A program made the translations under genes and the position numbers. Below, in pieces: positions 25,070 through 33,331 of a DNA stretch of 64,000 nucleotides. The stretch's first letter is position 1; every line of letters begins with the position of its first letter. The DNA lies in assembly GCF_009758255.1 (NCBI RefSeq), contig NZ_WSEN01000003.1, positions 124,001 to 188,000 of the forward strand. The letters run 5' to 3'. The notes beneath the pieces were generated by a model. That model was given only the letters and a program-made list of their open reading frames with translations. It did no database searches and had not been told where the DNA came from. The stretch is from Microbacterium sp. MAH-37 (GTDB lineage: Bacteria; Actinomycetota; Actinomycetes; Actinomycetales; Microbacteriaceae).

Positions 25070-26077
25070 TCAGCGGGCGATGGCCGACTGGCGTACGCGC
25101 AGCACGGACTCCAGCGGACCGAACTGCGGCGGCGCCTCTCCGCGGATCTCGGCCAGCAGCAGCTGCACGGCGCGACGGCCCAGAGCAGGGAAGTCCTGAT
25201 GCACTGTCGTGAGCGTCGGGAACACGTGCGCGGCGACGGGGATGTCGTCGAAGCCGACGACGCTGACGTCCTCGGGGACCCGCAGCCCGGACGACCGGAA
25301 CCCGTGCATGAGCCCGATCGCCATCAGGTCGTTCGCGGCGAAGACCGCGGTGAAATCCCGCCGCCGCGCGAGCTCCTCGCCCGCGAACCGTCCGAAGTCG
25401 GCGGTCCAGTCGCCACGGACGGGCGGGATCGTGGGCAGGTCCGCATCCAGCAGCGCCTCGAGGTATCCCCGCATCCGCGACTCCGCCTCGATCCAGTCCT
25501 GCGGACCAGCCAGATGCAGGATGTCGACATGACCGAGGCCGATCAGATGCTCGGTCACCCGGCGCGCACCCGCGACCTGGTCCGCGGCCAGACTCACCCC
25601 GTCGAAACCGGACGCCGTCTGCAGCGTCACGAACGGCACGGCCGAGTTCATGCCCCTCAGGACATGGAAGACCCGCACCTGCGGAGCCAGGACGATGATG
25701 CCGTCGACGTGCTCGCGCACCAACTGCCGCACCGCCGCGCCGATCGCCTCGGGCGTCGTCGCCGGCAGGTTGAGCGTGGACACCGAGTATCCCTCCGCCC
25801 GAGCAGCCTCCTCGATGCCGGCGATCGAGGACGCCGGCCCGAATTCGCCTATCGTCGCGGAGAGGATCCCGAGGGTGTTCGACCGGCTGGTCACGAGGGC
25901 GCGCGCCGCGAGATTGGGACGGTAGTCGAGGACGGCGATCGCGTCCAGCACCTTCGCCTTCGTCTCCGGCCTGATGCTGTGGTGGTCGTTCAGCACCCTC
26001 GACACGGTCTGATGGGAGACGCCGGCCAGACGCGCCACATCGCGGATGCTCGGTGCGCGCGCACGATCGGCCGACAT
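25070..26077 (-). CDS. LacI-family transcriptional regulator
   Basis: 335 residues. The N-terminal DNA-binding head reads IRDVARLAGVSHQTVSRVLN with the hinge region near YRPNLAARAL; the rest is a periplasmic-binding-fold sensor domain containing VFAANDLMAIGLMHGF and VPEDVSVVGFDDIP. It is next to and upstream of the sugar importer operon, and copies of one operator sit before both transcription units, so it probably represses the importer and itself until a sugar binds. GAGGAGGACGAGCC precedes the ATG. Confidence 0.93.
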   Translation of the reverse strand: MSADRARAPSIRDVARLAGVSHQTVSRVLNDHHSIRPETKAKVLDAIAVLDYRPNLAARALVTSRSNTLGILSATIGEFGPASSIAGIEEAARAEGYSVSTLNLPATTPEAIGAAVRQLVREHVDGIIVLAPQVRVFHVLRGMNSAVPFVTLQTASGFDGVSLAADQVAGARRVTEHLIGLGHVDILHLAGPQDWIEAESRMRGYLEALLDADLPTIPPVRGDWTADFGRFAGEELARRRDFTAVFAANDLMAIGLMHGFRSSGLRVPEDVSVVGFDDIPVAAHVFPTLTTVHQDFPALGRRAVQLLLAEIRGEAPPQFGPLESVLRVRQSAIAR

Positions 26078-26092
26078 GGCTCGTCCTCCTCG

Positions 26093-26108
26093 ATGTGCAC
26101 GGTCACAT
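26093..26108. promoter_or_regulatory. LacI-type operator upstream of the lacI gene
   Basis: ATGTGCACGGTCACAT shares the ATGTG and CACAT halves, and the central CG, with the gguA operator. Points to autoregulation. Confidence 0.65.
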
Positions 26109-26155
26109 GGACTGCTCCATTATGTCGCGCTCGCCGCGAGAGCGCACCTCCGGGA

Positions 26156-27088
26156 TCAGGACATGATGCGGGCGCCCGGGACGGCGCCGTGCACGTGCAG
26201 GGCCTCCCGGCCGATCGCGAGCAGTTCATCCTGCACGGCGCGTGCCGCCTCGGGGCCCGCGCACAGGAAGGCGATCGTCGGGCCCGAACCCGAGACGATG
26301 CCCGTCAGCGCGCCGGCGCGCACGCCCTCGGCGAGGATGTGGTCGAGCTCGGGACGCTCCGCCACTGCGGCCGACTCCAGGTCGTTGATCATGCCGGGCG
26401 CCAGTGCGAGCGGATCGCCCGCGCGCAGCGCCTGCAGCACGGCGACGGGGACGTCGAGGGACATGGGCGGGTCGTCGGCGAGGGCGCCGACGGCCGCGCG
26501 CTGCTCGTCGAGCCGACCGTAGATCGCCGGAGTGGAGAGTCCCTCGTCGCTGGGCACCAGCACCCAGTCGAAACGGCCTGGTGCGAGTGCCGGAGTCAGC
26601 TGCTCGCCGCGCCCGGTGCCGACGGCGGTCCCGCCGTGCAGCGCGAACGGCACATCGGCGCCCAGGCGGGATGCCAGGTCGTGCAGGACGTGCGGGCCCA
26701 GCTCAGTGCCCCAGAGCGCGTCGCAGGCGACCAGTGCGGCTGCGGCATCCGCCGATCCCCCGCCCATGCCGCCGGCGACCGGCACGCTCTTGCGCAGGTG
26801 CAGCGCCACACCCTCGTCGACGCCGGCCGCCTGCGCGACGAGCTTCGCCGCACGCATCGCGAGGTTGCGGTCGTCGAGCGGCACGCCGCCCGCGTCGACG
26901 TCGCCCGACACGGTCAACGAGAAGTCGGATGCCGGTGCCGCGTAGACGTCCTCGTACAGCGAGACCGCCTGGAAGACGGTCGCGAGAGCGTGGTATCCGT
27001 CCTCGCGACGGGCGCCGACTCCCAGATAGATGTTGATCTTTCCCGGGGCGCGCACGTGCACGGCATCCGAGCGCTCAGCGAAGCTCAT
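26156..27088 (-). CDS. ispE: 4-diphosphocytidyl-2-C-methyl-D-erythritol kinase
   Basis: MEP-pathway kinase that phosphorylates CDP-methylerythritol on the way to IPP and DMAPP. 310 residues of the GHMP family: APGKINIYLGVG at the N-terminus, the ATP loop PVAGGMGGGSADAAAALVA and the C-terminal GSGPTIAFL. It feeds isoprenoid precursors for the carotenoid operon in this window as well as quinones and wall lipid carriers. In many Actinobacteria ispE directly follows rsmA; here an aldo/keto reductase gene lies between, 7 bases upstream of ispE. Confidence 0.95.
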   Translation of the reverse strand: MSFAERSDAVHVRAPGKINIYLGVGARREDGYHALATVFQAVSLYEDVYAAPASDFSLTVSGDVDAGGVPLDDRNLAMRAAKLVAQAAGVDEGVALHLRKSVPVAGGMGGGSADAAAALVACDALWGTELGPHVLHDLASRLGADVPFALHGGTAVGTGRGEQLTPALAPGRFDWVLVPSDEGLSTPAIYGRLDEQRAAVGALADDPPMSLDVPVAVLQALRAGDPLALAPGMINDLESAAVAERPELDHILAEGVRAGALTGIVSGSGPTIAFLCAGPEAARAVQDELLAIGREALHVHGAVPGARIMS

Positions 27089-27095
27089 CGGGCGC

Positions 27096-28160
27096 TCACA
27101 GATCCGAGGACGTGGACCACAGGTTCACGTCGACGCGGCCCGCGACGGCGTCGATGCGCGCCAGCTCCTCGGCGCTGAATGCGGCGCCGTCGACCGCCGC
27201 CAGGTTCTCGTCGAGCTGCTCCGGACGCGAGGCACCGATCAGCGCCGAGGCGACGACCGGGTCGCGGAGGGTCCACTGGATGGCCATCTGAGCCAGGCTC
27301 TGACCGCGCTGCTGCGCGACGTCGTTCAGCTCACGCAGCACCGTGAGTCCCTGGGCGGAGAGCGGAGCATCTGGCAGCGAGCCGCGCTTCTGCGCGCGCT
27401 CCGCCGTGCCATCGGCGAGGTACTTCCCCGTCAGGAGGCCCTGCGCGAGCGGCGTGAACGCGATCGCTCCGAGTCCCTCGCTGCGCAGCGTGTCGGTGAG
27501 ACCGTCCTCGATCCAGCGGTTCAGGATCGAGTAGGACGGCTGGTGGATGACCAGCGGCGTGCCCAGCTCACGAGCGACGGCCATCGCCGCCTCGGTGCGC
27601 TCCGCGGAGTACGACGAGATACCCACATAGAGTGCCTTGCCCTGGCGTACCAGCGCGTCCAAGGCACCGACGGTCTCCTCCACCGGGGTGTCGGGGTCGA
27701 CACGATGCGAGTAGAAGATGTCGACGTAGTCCAGGCCCATCCGGGTCAGGGACTGCTCGGCGCTGGCGATGATGTACTTGCGGCTGCCGAGGTACCCGTA
27801 CGGGCCCTGCCACATGTCCCAGCCCGCCTTCGACGAGATGATCAGTTCGTCCCGATACGGGCGCAGGTCCTCGGCGAGGATGCGGCCGAAGTTCTTCTCG
27901 GCAGAACCGGGCGGCGGGCCGTAGTTGTTGGCCAGGTCGAAGTGCGTGATGCCGCTGTCGAACGCGTGACGCAGCAGGGCGCGCTGGTTGTCGAGCGGGA
28001 TGTTGTCGCCGAAGTTCCACCACAGACCCAGCGAGATCGGCGGCAGATACAGGCCGGAGGTGCCGACCTGGCGGTAGCCCACCCGGTTGTAGCGTTCCGG
28101 ATCCGCCGTGTACGGGCGGTGCAGGTCGGTGGTGCGCGGGAGCATTCGCGGCTCGGTCAT
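27096..28160 (-). CDS. Aldo/keto reductase (YghZ/GpR-like)
   Basis: NADPH-dependent aldehyde/ketone reductase, 354 residues, TIM-barrel. The tetrad is visible: Asp and Tyr in FDLANNYGPPPGSAE, Lys in ISSKAGWDMW, His in FYSHRVDPDTP. The motif GPPPGSAEKNFGRIL is specific for the subgroup of Escherichia coli YghZ (L-glyceraldehyde 3-phosphate reductase) and Kv-beta-like proteins. It interrupts the rsmA-ispE pair. A leaderless-type -10 lies 6 bases before the ATG, so it may have its own promoter. Confidence 0.9.
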   Translation of the reverse strand: MTEPRMLPRTTDLHRPYTADPERYNRVGYRQVGTSGLYLPPISLGLWWNFGDNIPLDNQRALLRHAFDSGITHFDLANNYGPPPGSAEKNFGRILAEDLRPYRDELIISSKAGWDMWQGPYGYLGSRKYIIASAEQSLTRMGLDYVDIFYSHRVDPDTPVEETVGALDALVRQGKALYVGISSYSAERTEAAMAVARELGTPLVIHQPSYSILNRWIEDGLTDTLRSEGLGAIAFTPLAQGLLTGKYLADGTAERAQKRGSLPDAPLSAQGLTVLRELNDVAQQRGQSLAQMAIQWTLRDPVVASALIGASRPEQLDENLAAVDGAAFSAEELARIDAVAGRVDVNLWSTSSDL

Positions 28161-28166
28161 CCCGCC

Positions 28167-28172
28167 AGATTA
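28167..28172 (-). promoter_or_regulatory. Leaderless -10 box for the aldo/keto reductase
   Basis: Minus-strand TAATCT, then 6 bases, then ATG 28160. Lies in the 32-base gap after rsmA. Confidence 0.5.
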
Positions 28173-28192
28173 CCGGCTCGATGAAGGCGGCC

Positions 28193-29035
28193 TCAGCCGG
28201 CGGCGAGCGCGACGCGGTGGTAGTCGTCGACCGTGAGGTCCTCGCCGCGGGCGGTGGGGGCGACGCCGGCGGATTCCAGAACGGCGGATGCCTCGGCAGA
28301 GCTGCCGAACAGGCCGGACAGCGCCTGCCGCAGCATCTTGCGGCGCTGGTTGAATGCGGCGTCCACGATCTCGAAGGTGCGCCTGCGCTCGTCCTCCGAG
28401 CCGCGCGGCTCGGCGTCCCTCTCGAAGCCGACCAGCAGGCTGTCGACGTTCGGTACGGGCCAGAACACCTGACGCGACACCGTGCCGCGCAGGTTCCACG
28501 GTCCGTACCAGGCGGCCTTGACGCTAGGGGTGCCGTAGATCTTCGATCCGGGCTTCGCCGCGAGGCGTTCGGCGACCTCGGCCTGCACCATCACCACGCC
28601 GCGGGTGATACCGGGGAAGGTCTCGAGGAAGTGCAGCAGCACCGGGACGGACACGTTGTACGGCAGGTTCGCGACGAGCACCTCGGGGTCGCCCGGCAGC
28701 TCGGTCACGCGCATCGCGTCCGCATCGACGACGGTGAGCGCACCGTTGGGAACCCCCTGCTCGCGCGCTGTCTGCGGCAGCCGCTCGGCGAGGCGGTGGT
28801 CGATCTCGACGGCGGTGACGGATGCCCCGGTCTCGAGCACCGCGAGGGTCAGCGACCCCAGTCCGGGGCCGATCTCCACGACCCGCTCCCCTGCCTGGAC
28901 ACCTGCGGCGTGCACGATCTTGCGCACGGTGTTGGCGTCCACGACGAAGTTCTGCCCAAGTTTCTTGGTGGGTGTGACGTCGAGCTCTGCGGCGAGACGG
29001 CGGATGTCGGCGGCGCCGAGCAGGGAGACGGTCAT
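28193..29035 (-). CDS. rsmA: 16S rRNA (adenine1518-N6/adenine1519-N6)-dimethyltransferase
   Basis: KsgA homologue that dimethylates two adenines in the 3' hairpin of 16S rRNA during small-subunit assembly. 280 residues from ATG 29033-29035, preceded by GGGAGAATGGACAC. SAM site EIGPGLGSLTLAV and the adenine-binding NLPYNVSVPV motif are both intact; TKKLGQNFVVD is the N-terminal family signature. A longer frame to 29098 would run into the divergent MFS gene promoter. Loss of this enzyme gives kasugamycin resistance in other bacteria. Confidence 0.95.
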   Translation of the reverse strand: MTVSLLGAADIRRLAAELDVTPTKKLGQNFVVDANTVRKIVHAAGVQAGERVVEIGPGLGSLTLAVLETGASVTAVEIDHRLAERLPQTAREQGVPNGALTVVDADAMRVTELPGDPEVLVANLPYNVSVPVLLHFLETFPGITRGVVMVQAEVAERLAAKPGSKIYGTPSVKAAWYGPWNLRGTVSRQVFWPVPNVDSLLVGFERDAEPRGSEDERRRTFEIVDAAFNQRRKMLRQALSGLFGSSAEASAVLESAGVAPTARGEDLTVDDYHRVALAAG

Positions 29036-29058
29036 GTGTCCATTCTCCCGTATCCCCG

Positions 29059-29064
29059 TAGGAT
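29059..29064 (+). promoter_or_regulatory. Leaderless -10 box for the MFS transporter
   Basis: TAGGAT followed by 6 bases and GTG 29071, which supports the GTG start. Confidence 0.55.
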
Positions 29065-29070
29065 CATGCG

Positions 29071-30354
29071 GTGACCTCCCTCGGCGACCTGATCGCACCG
29101 CGCCGCCTGGGCAGGGATTTCCGCTGGCTGATGTCCTCGTCCTGGACGAGCAACGTCGGCGACGGCATCGCCCTCGCCGCGGCTCCCCTGCTGATCGCGT
29201 CCATGACCTCGTCGCCGATCCTCGTGGCGTCGGGCGCGATGCTGCAGTTCCTTCCGTGGCTGCTCTTCGGGCTGTACGCGGGGGCGATCGCTGATCGCTT
29301 CGACCGGCGGATGCTGGTCATGGTCGCGAACGGCGTGCGAGCCGTCATCGTGCTCGGGCTCGTCGTGTTCCTCATCACCGGCACGGCGAACATCTGGATC
29401 GTGCTCACCGTGTCGTTCCTGTACGGCACCGCGGAGGTGCTCGCCGACACCACGACGAGCACCCTGCTGCCGTCGATGGTCAAGGCCGCGGATCTGGGCA
29501 CGGGGAACGCCCGGCTGCAGGCCGGGTTCCTCGTCGCGAACCAGCTCGCCGGTCCCCCGCTGGGCGCGTTCCTGTTCGCGATCGGATCGTTCTGGCCGTT
29601 CCTGCTGCAGGTGCTGTGCGTGTCGGTCGCGGTGCTGCTGATCTCGCGCATCGCGCGGCAGCCGGTTCCTGCGCGCCCTGCGGCAGGATCCGGGGCCGAG
29701 GCGGATGCCGGCAGGACCCACATCCGGCACGACATCATGGAGGGCCTGCGCTGGACCTGGCACAACAAGCCGGTGCGCACGCTGATCATCATCATCCTGA
29801 CGTTCAACGTCACCTGGGCCGCGCCCTGGGGCATCCTCGTGCTGTACGCGACCGAGCACCTCGGCATGGGCCCGGTGGGCTACGGCGCGCTCACCACCGC
29901 GTCGGCGCTCGGCGGACTGGTCGCGACGTTCTGCTTCGGCTGGCTGGAGCGCCACGTGTCGTTCGCGACGCTGATGCGGGTCTGCCTGACGCTCGAGGTG
30001 CTGATGCACCTCGCCTTCGCTCTGACCACGGCCGGCTGGGTGGCTCTGGTGATCATGTTCGGCTTCGGCGCCTACGCCTTCGTGTGGGGCACGATCCAGT
30101 CCACGGTGCGGCAACGACTGGTGCCGCGTGAGCTGCAGGGCCGGGTGGGCTCGGTGAACATGGTCGGCGTCTTCGGCGGCATGGTGCTCGGTCAGGCGCT
30201 CGGCGGGGTCATCGCGCAGATCTGGGGCCTCACCGCGCCGTGGTGGTTCGCCTGCGTGGGCGCTGCCGTCACGCTCGTGCTGGTGTGGCGCTCGATCGGG
30301 CACATCGCGGCCGCTCCCCCGGTGGTCGACGCGGAGCCCGCCACCGAGGCCTAA
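29071..30354 (+). CDS. MFS transporter (EntS-like)
   Basis: 427 residues, 10-12 membrane helices, from GTG 29071. The loop between helices 2 and 3, GAIADRFDRRML, is motif A of the major facilitator family; the layout with a long central loop (210-235) resembles the MFS_3/enterobactin-exporter group. The cargo is unknown; proteins of this group export siderophores or drugs. The stop overlaps the convergent acetyltransferase stop by 4 bases. Confidence 0.85.
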   Translation: MTSLGDLIAPRRLGRDFRWLMSSSWTSNVGDGIALAAAPLLIASMTSSPILVASGAMLQFLPWLLFGLYAGAIADRFDRRMLVMVANGVRAVIVLGLVVFLITGTANIWIVLTVSFLYGTAEVLADTTTSTLLPSMVKAADLGTGNARLQAGFLVANQLAGPPLGAFLFAIGSFWPFLLQVLCVSVAVLLISRIARQPVPARPAAGSGAEADAGRTHIRHDIMEGLRWTWHNKPVRTLIIIILTFNVTWAAPWGILVLYATEHLGMGPVGYGALTTASALGGLVATFCFGWLERHVSFATLMRVCLTLEVLMHLAFALTTAGWVALVIMFGFGAYAFVWGTIQSTVRQRLVPRELQGRVGSVNMVGVFGGMVLGQALGGVIAQIWGLTAPWWFACVGAAVTLVLVWRSIGHIAAAPPVVDAEPATEA

Positions 30355-30929
30355 GCCAGCCGGGCGTCCAGTCCGCTGCGCACGGCCGGCCACTCGTGCG
30401 GCAGGATCGAGTACGCGGCGGTGTCCCGCAGCGTACCGTCCGGCATGATCCGGTGGTTGCGCAGGATGCCGTCGAGCTTCGCGCCGAGCCGCTCGATGGC
30501 CGCGCGCGATTGCCTGTTGTGGAAGTGCGTCATGAGCGTGACGGCGATGGCGTCGCACTCGTCGAAGGCGTGCGCGAGAAGCAGCCGCTTCATCGCCGGG
30601 TTGACCTCGGTGCCGTGCGCGTCGGCGCCGATCCAGGTGTACCCGATCTCGACACGCCGGTTCGGCTGGTCGATGTTGCAGTAGGTCGTCATTCCCACGA
30701 CCTGGCCCGTCGCGAGGCGCCGCACGGCGAACGGATTCATCATTCCGGCGTCCCGCATGGCGAGTCGCCGGTCGATCTCGGCCGGCACCTCCTCCGCCGA
30801 CGGGACCGACGTGTACCAGAGCCTCTTCAGCGAGGCGGCGGCGCGCGCCAGGTCCTCAGCGTGCTCGTGGCCGAGCGGTTCGAGCCGCACGCGGCCGTCG
30901 TCCAGGGTGATCTCGTCGAGGAAGCGCAC
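30351..30929 (-). CDS. GNAT-family N-acetyltransferase (RimJ/RimL-like)
   Basis: 192 residues from GTG 30927-30929. Acetyltransferase_3-type features: RLEPLGHEHAEDL at the start, VEIGYTWIGADAHGTEVNPAMK for acetyl-CoA binding and NRQSRAAIERLGAKLDG near the end. This branch acetylates protein N-termini or small amines; the substrate cannot be assigned. Candidate -10 TATCCT lies 6 bases before the GTG. Convergent with the MFS gene with a 4-base overlap. Confidence 0.85.
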   Translation of the reverse strand: MRFLDEITLDDGRVRLEPLGHEHAEDLARAAASLKRLWYTSVPSAEEVPAEIDRRLAMRDAGMMNPFAVRRLATGQVVGMTTYCNIDQPNRRVEIGYTWIGADAHGTEVNPAMKRLLLAHAFDECDAIAVTLMTHFHNRQSRAAIERLGAKLDGILRNHRIMPDGTLRDTAAYSILPHEWPAVRSGLDARLA

Positions 30930-30935
30930 CCGCTC

Positions 30936-30941
30936 AGGATA
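30936..30941 (-). promoter_or_regulatory. Leaderless -10 box for the acetyltransferase
   Basis: Minus-strand TATCCT, then 6 bases, then GTG 30929. Its complement overlaps GATAAT (30938-30943), which could be a -10 in the opposite direction. Confidence 0.45.
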
Positions 30942-30979
30942 ATGGGCCGCGGCTGACGCTCGTGACGCGGGGGCATGGG

Positions 30980-30985
30980 TATTGT
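30980..30985 (+). promoter_or_regulatory. Candidate -10 box for the sugar porter
   Basis: TATTGT ends 7 bases before ATG 30993. This favours 30993 over the in-frame ATG at 30975, which would lie upstream of the transcript start. Confidence 0.4.
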
Positions 30986-30992
30986 GACTCGC

Positions 30993-32459
30993 ATGAGCGC
31001 CTCGGATGCACTTCCCACCGGTTCATTCACGCTGCGTGGCCCCTACGGGCGGCGAGCGATCGGACTCTCCGTGGCGGCTGCCGTCGGAGGCTTCCTGTTC
31101 GGCTTCGACTCATCGGTGATCAATGGCGCCGTCGACTCGATCCAGCACGACTTCGCGCTGAACTCGGTCGTCACCGGACTCGTCGTGGCGATCGCGCTGC
31201 TGGGCTGCGCCGCCGGTGCGATCATCGCCGGCAACCTCGCGGATCGCTGGGGGCGGCTGCGGGTGATGTTCCTCGGCGCGATCATGTTCTTCGTCAGTTC
31301 GCTCGGCTCCGGCCTCGCCTTCGCGGTCTGGGATCTGGCGCTGTGGCGGGTCATCGGCGGACTGGGCATCGGCATCGCCTCCGTGGTGGCCCCGGCATAC
31401 ATCGCCGAGATCGCGCCCAAGCAGATCCGCGGCGGGCTCGCGTCGCTGCAGCAGCTGGCGATCACGTTCGGCATCTTCGTCGCGCTGCTGTCCGACGCGC
31501 TGCTGGCGTGGTCGGCGGGCACCGCCGACAGCCCGCTCTGGTTCGGGTTGGATGCCTGGCGCTGGATGTTCATCGTCGGGGTGATCCCCGCCGCCGTGTA
31601 CGGAATCCTGTCGTTCACGGTGCCCGAGTCACCGCGCTACCTGATCGCTGAAGGGCGATCGGACGAGGCCAGGACGATTTTCGCGCGGCTCGTGCCGCCG
31701 GTCGACCTCGACAAGACGATGACGGAGCTGACCACGGCGATCGAGACCGACCGGCGCAATGCCGGGGTGTCGCTGCGCGGCAAGGCCCTCGGCCTGCAGC
31801 CGATCGTGTGGATCGGCATCATCCTCTCGACGTTCCAGCAGTTCGTCGGCATCAACGTGATCTTCTACTACTCGACCACCCTCTGGCGGTCGGTCGGCTT
31901 CGCGGAGAGCTCGTCCTTCGGAATCAGTGTGATCACGGGCATCGTCAACGTGCTGGTCACGCTCGTCGCGATCTTCCTGGTCGACCGCGTGGGCCGCAAG
32001 CCGATCCTGCTGACCGGCTCCGTCGTGATGACCGTCGCGCTCGCGGCGATGGCCGTCTGCTTCGCGTTCTCGGTGACCGGCGAGGACGGCGCGGTCACGC
32101 TGCCGGCGCCATGGGGACCGATCGCGCTGGTCGCGGCGAACCTGTTCGTGGTCGGCTTCGGCGCGTCGTGGGGCCCGCTGGTGTGGGTGCTGCTCGGGGA
32201 GATCTTCCCCAGCCGCATCCGCGGCAAGGCGCTCGGCGTCGCGGCGGGTGCGCAGTGGATCGCGAACTTCCTCATCACCGTCAGCTTCCCGGCGATGTCG
32301 GCCTGGTCGCTGCCCCTCACCTACGGCATGTACGCGCTGTTCGCGGCGCTGTCGTTCCTGTTCGTGCTGTGGCGCATCCCCGAGACGAAGGGCATGGAGC
32401 TCGAGCAGACCGAGACGCTCTTCTTCAGCCCGAAGAACGCCGCGCCGTCACTCGAATGA
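30993..32459 (+). CDS. MFS sugar:proton symporter (sugar porter family)
   Basis: 488 residues with twelve hydrophobic helices. Sugar-porter marks are clear: FLFGFDSSVINGA in helix 1, DRWGRLRVM in loop 2-3, PESPRYLIAEGR after helix 6, QQFVGINVIFYYS in helix 7, DRVGRKPI in loop 8-9 and PETKGMELE at the end. This matches xylose, arabinose, galactose or glucose/H+ symporters (XylE/GalP/GlcP). The sugar cannot be fixed from sequence. The 3' end overlaps the convergent tatD gene by 12 bases. Confidence 0.9.
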   Translation: MSASDALPTGSFTLRGPYGRRAIGLSVAAAVGGFLFGFDSSVINGAVDSIQHDFALNSVVTGLVVAIALLGCAAGAIIAGNLADRWGRLRVMFLGAIMFFVSSLGSGLAFAVWDLALWRVIGGLGIGIASVVAPAYIAEIAPKQIRGGLASLQQLAITFGIFVALLSDALLAWSAGTADSPLWFGLDAWRWMFIVGVIPAAVYGILSFTVPESPRYLIAEGRSDEARTIFARLVPPVDLDKTMTELTTAIETDRRNAGVSLRGKALGLQPIVWIGIILSTFQQFVGINVIFYYSTTLWRSVGFAESSSFGISVITGIVNVLVTLVAIFLVDRVGRKPILLTGSVVMTVALAAMAVCFAFSVTGEDGAVTLPAPWGPIALVAANLFVVGFGASWGPLVWVLLGEIFPSRIRGKALGVAAGAQWIANFLITVSFPAMSAWSLPLTYGMYALFAALSFLFVLWRIPETKGMELEQTETLFFSPKNAAPSLE

Positions 32460-33323
32460 GCCGTAGACCTCGAGCGTGTTCGCCGCCAGCTGCGCACACA
32501 GCTCGTCGACGTCGATCTCGAGTTCGGCGGCCATGAAGCGCACCGTGATCGGCACGAGATAGGGCGCGTTCGGACGGCCGCGCAGCGGCACGGGCGTGAG
32601 GAACGGAGCATCCGTCTCGACGAGCATGCGGTCCCGCGGCGTCACCTGCAGCGCATCGCGCAGGTTCTGCGCGTTCTTGAACGTGACGTTGCCGGCGAAG
32701 GACAGCCAGTAACCGGCATCCGCCGCCACCCGCGCCATGGTGTCGTCGCCGGAGAAGCAGTGGAACACCGTGCGCTCCGGGGCGCCCACGCGGGCGAGCG
32801 TCTCGAGCACGTCCTCATGAGCGTCGCGGTCGTGGATCTGCATCGCGATGCCGTGCTTCTTCGCCAGTGCGATGTGCGCCTCGAAGGACTCGTGCTGCGC
32901 GGGACGGCCAGGCTCGTCGGTGCGGAAGTAGTCCAGCCCGGTCTCGCCGATCGCGCGGGTGCGCGGGTGCGCGGCGAGCTCGTCGATCACCGCGATCGCC
33001 TCGTCCAGGCGGCCCTCGGCCGCATACACGGGTGCGTCGTTCGGGTGGATCGCCACGGCGGCCAGCACCCGGGCATCCTGCTCGGCGGCGGCGACCGCCC
33101 AGCGCGACGACTCGATGTCGCCGGATGCCTGCACGACACCGGCGATCCCGACGACGGTGGCCCGGTCGAGCTGCTCCGTCAGTGAGAGCGGTTCGTCGCC
33201 GTCGGTGATCTCCAGGTGGGCATGGTTGTCGTACACCGGCACGGTGAGGGGCTCTGGCGCCGGCGGATAGCGCAGATCCTTGCGCCCGTCGGACGAGCGT
33301 TCGCGCACGTAGGTGTCAGCCAT
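32448..33323 (-). CDS. tatD: TatD-family metal-dependent hydrolase (DNase)
   Basis: 291 residues from ATG 33321-33323. After a 28-residue N-terminal extension, the H-x-H metal motif DNHAHLE opens the TIM barrel; GETGLDYFRTD, QIHDRDAHEDVLE, VFHCFSGD and LVETDAPFLTP supply the other metal ligands. TatD proteins are 3'-5' exonucleases for DNA/RNA repair and decay. It directly follows metG (8-base gap), a very common bacterial order. Confidence 0.93.
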   Translation of the reverse strand: MADTYVRERSSDGRKDLRYPPAPEPLTVPVYDNHAHLEITDGDEPLSLTEQLDRATVVGIAGVVQASGDIESSRWAVAAAEQDARVLAAVAIHPNDAPVYAAEGRLDEAIAVIDELAAHPRTRAIGETGLDYFRTDEPGRPAQHESFEAHIALAKKHGIAMQIHDRDAHEDVLETLARVGAPERTVFHCFSGDDTMARVAADAGYWLSFAGNVTFKNAQNLRDALQVTPRDRMLVETDAPFLTPVPLRGRPNAPYLVPITVRFMAAELEIDVDELCAQLAANTLEVYGSFE

Positions 33324-33331
33324 GCGAAGCG

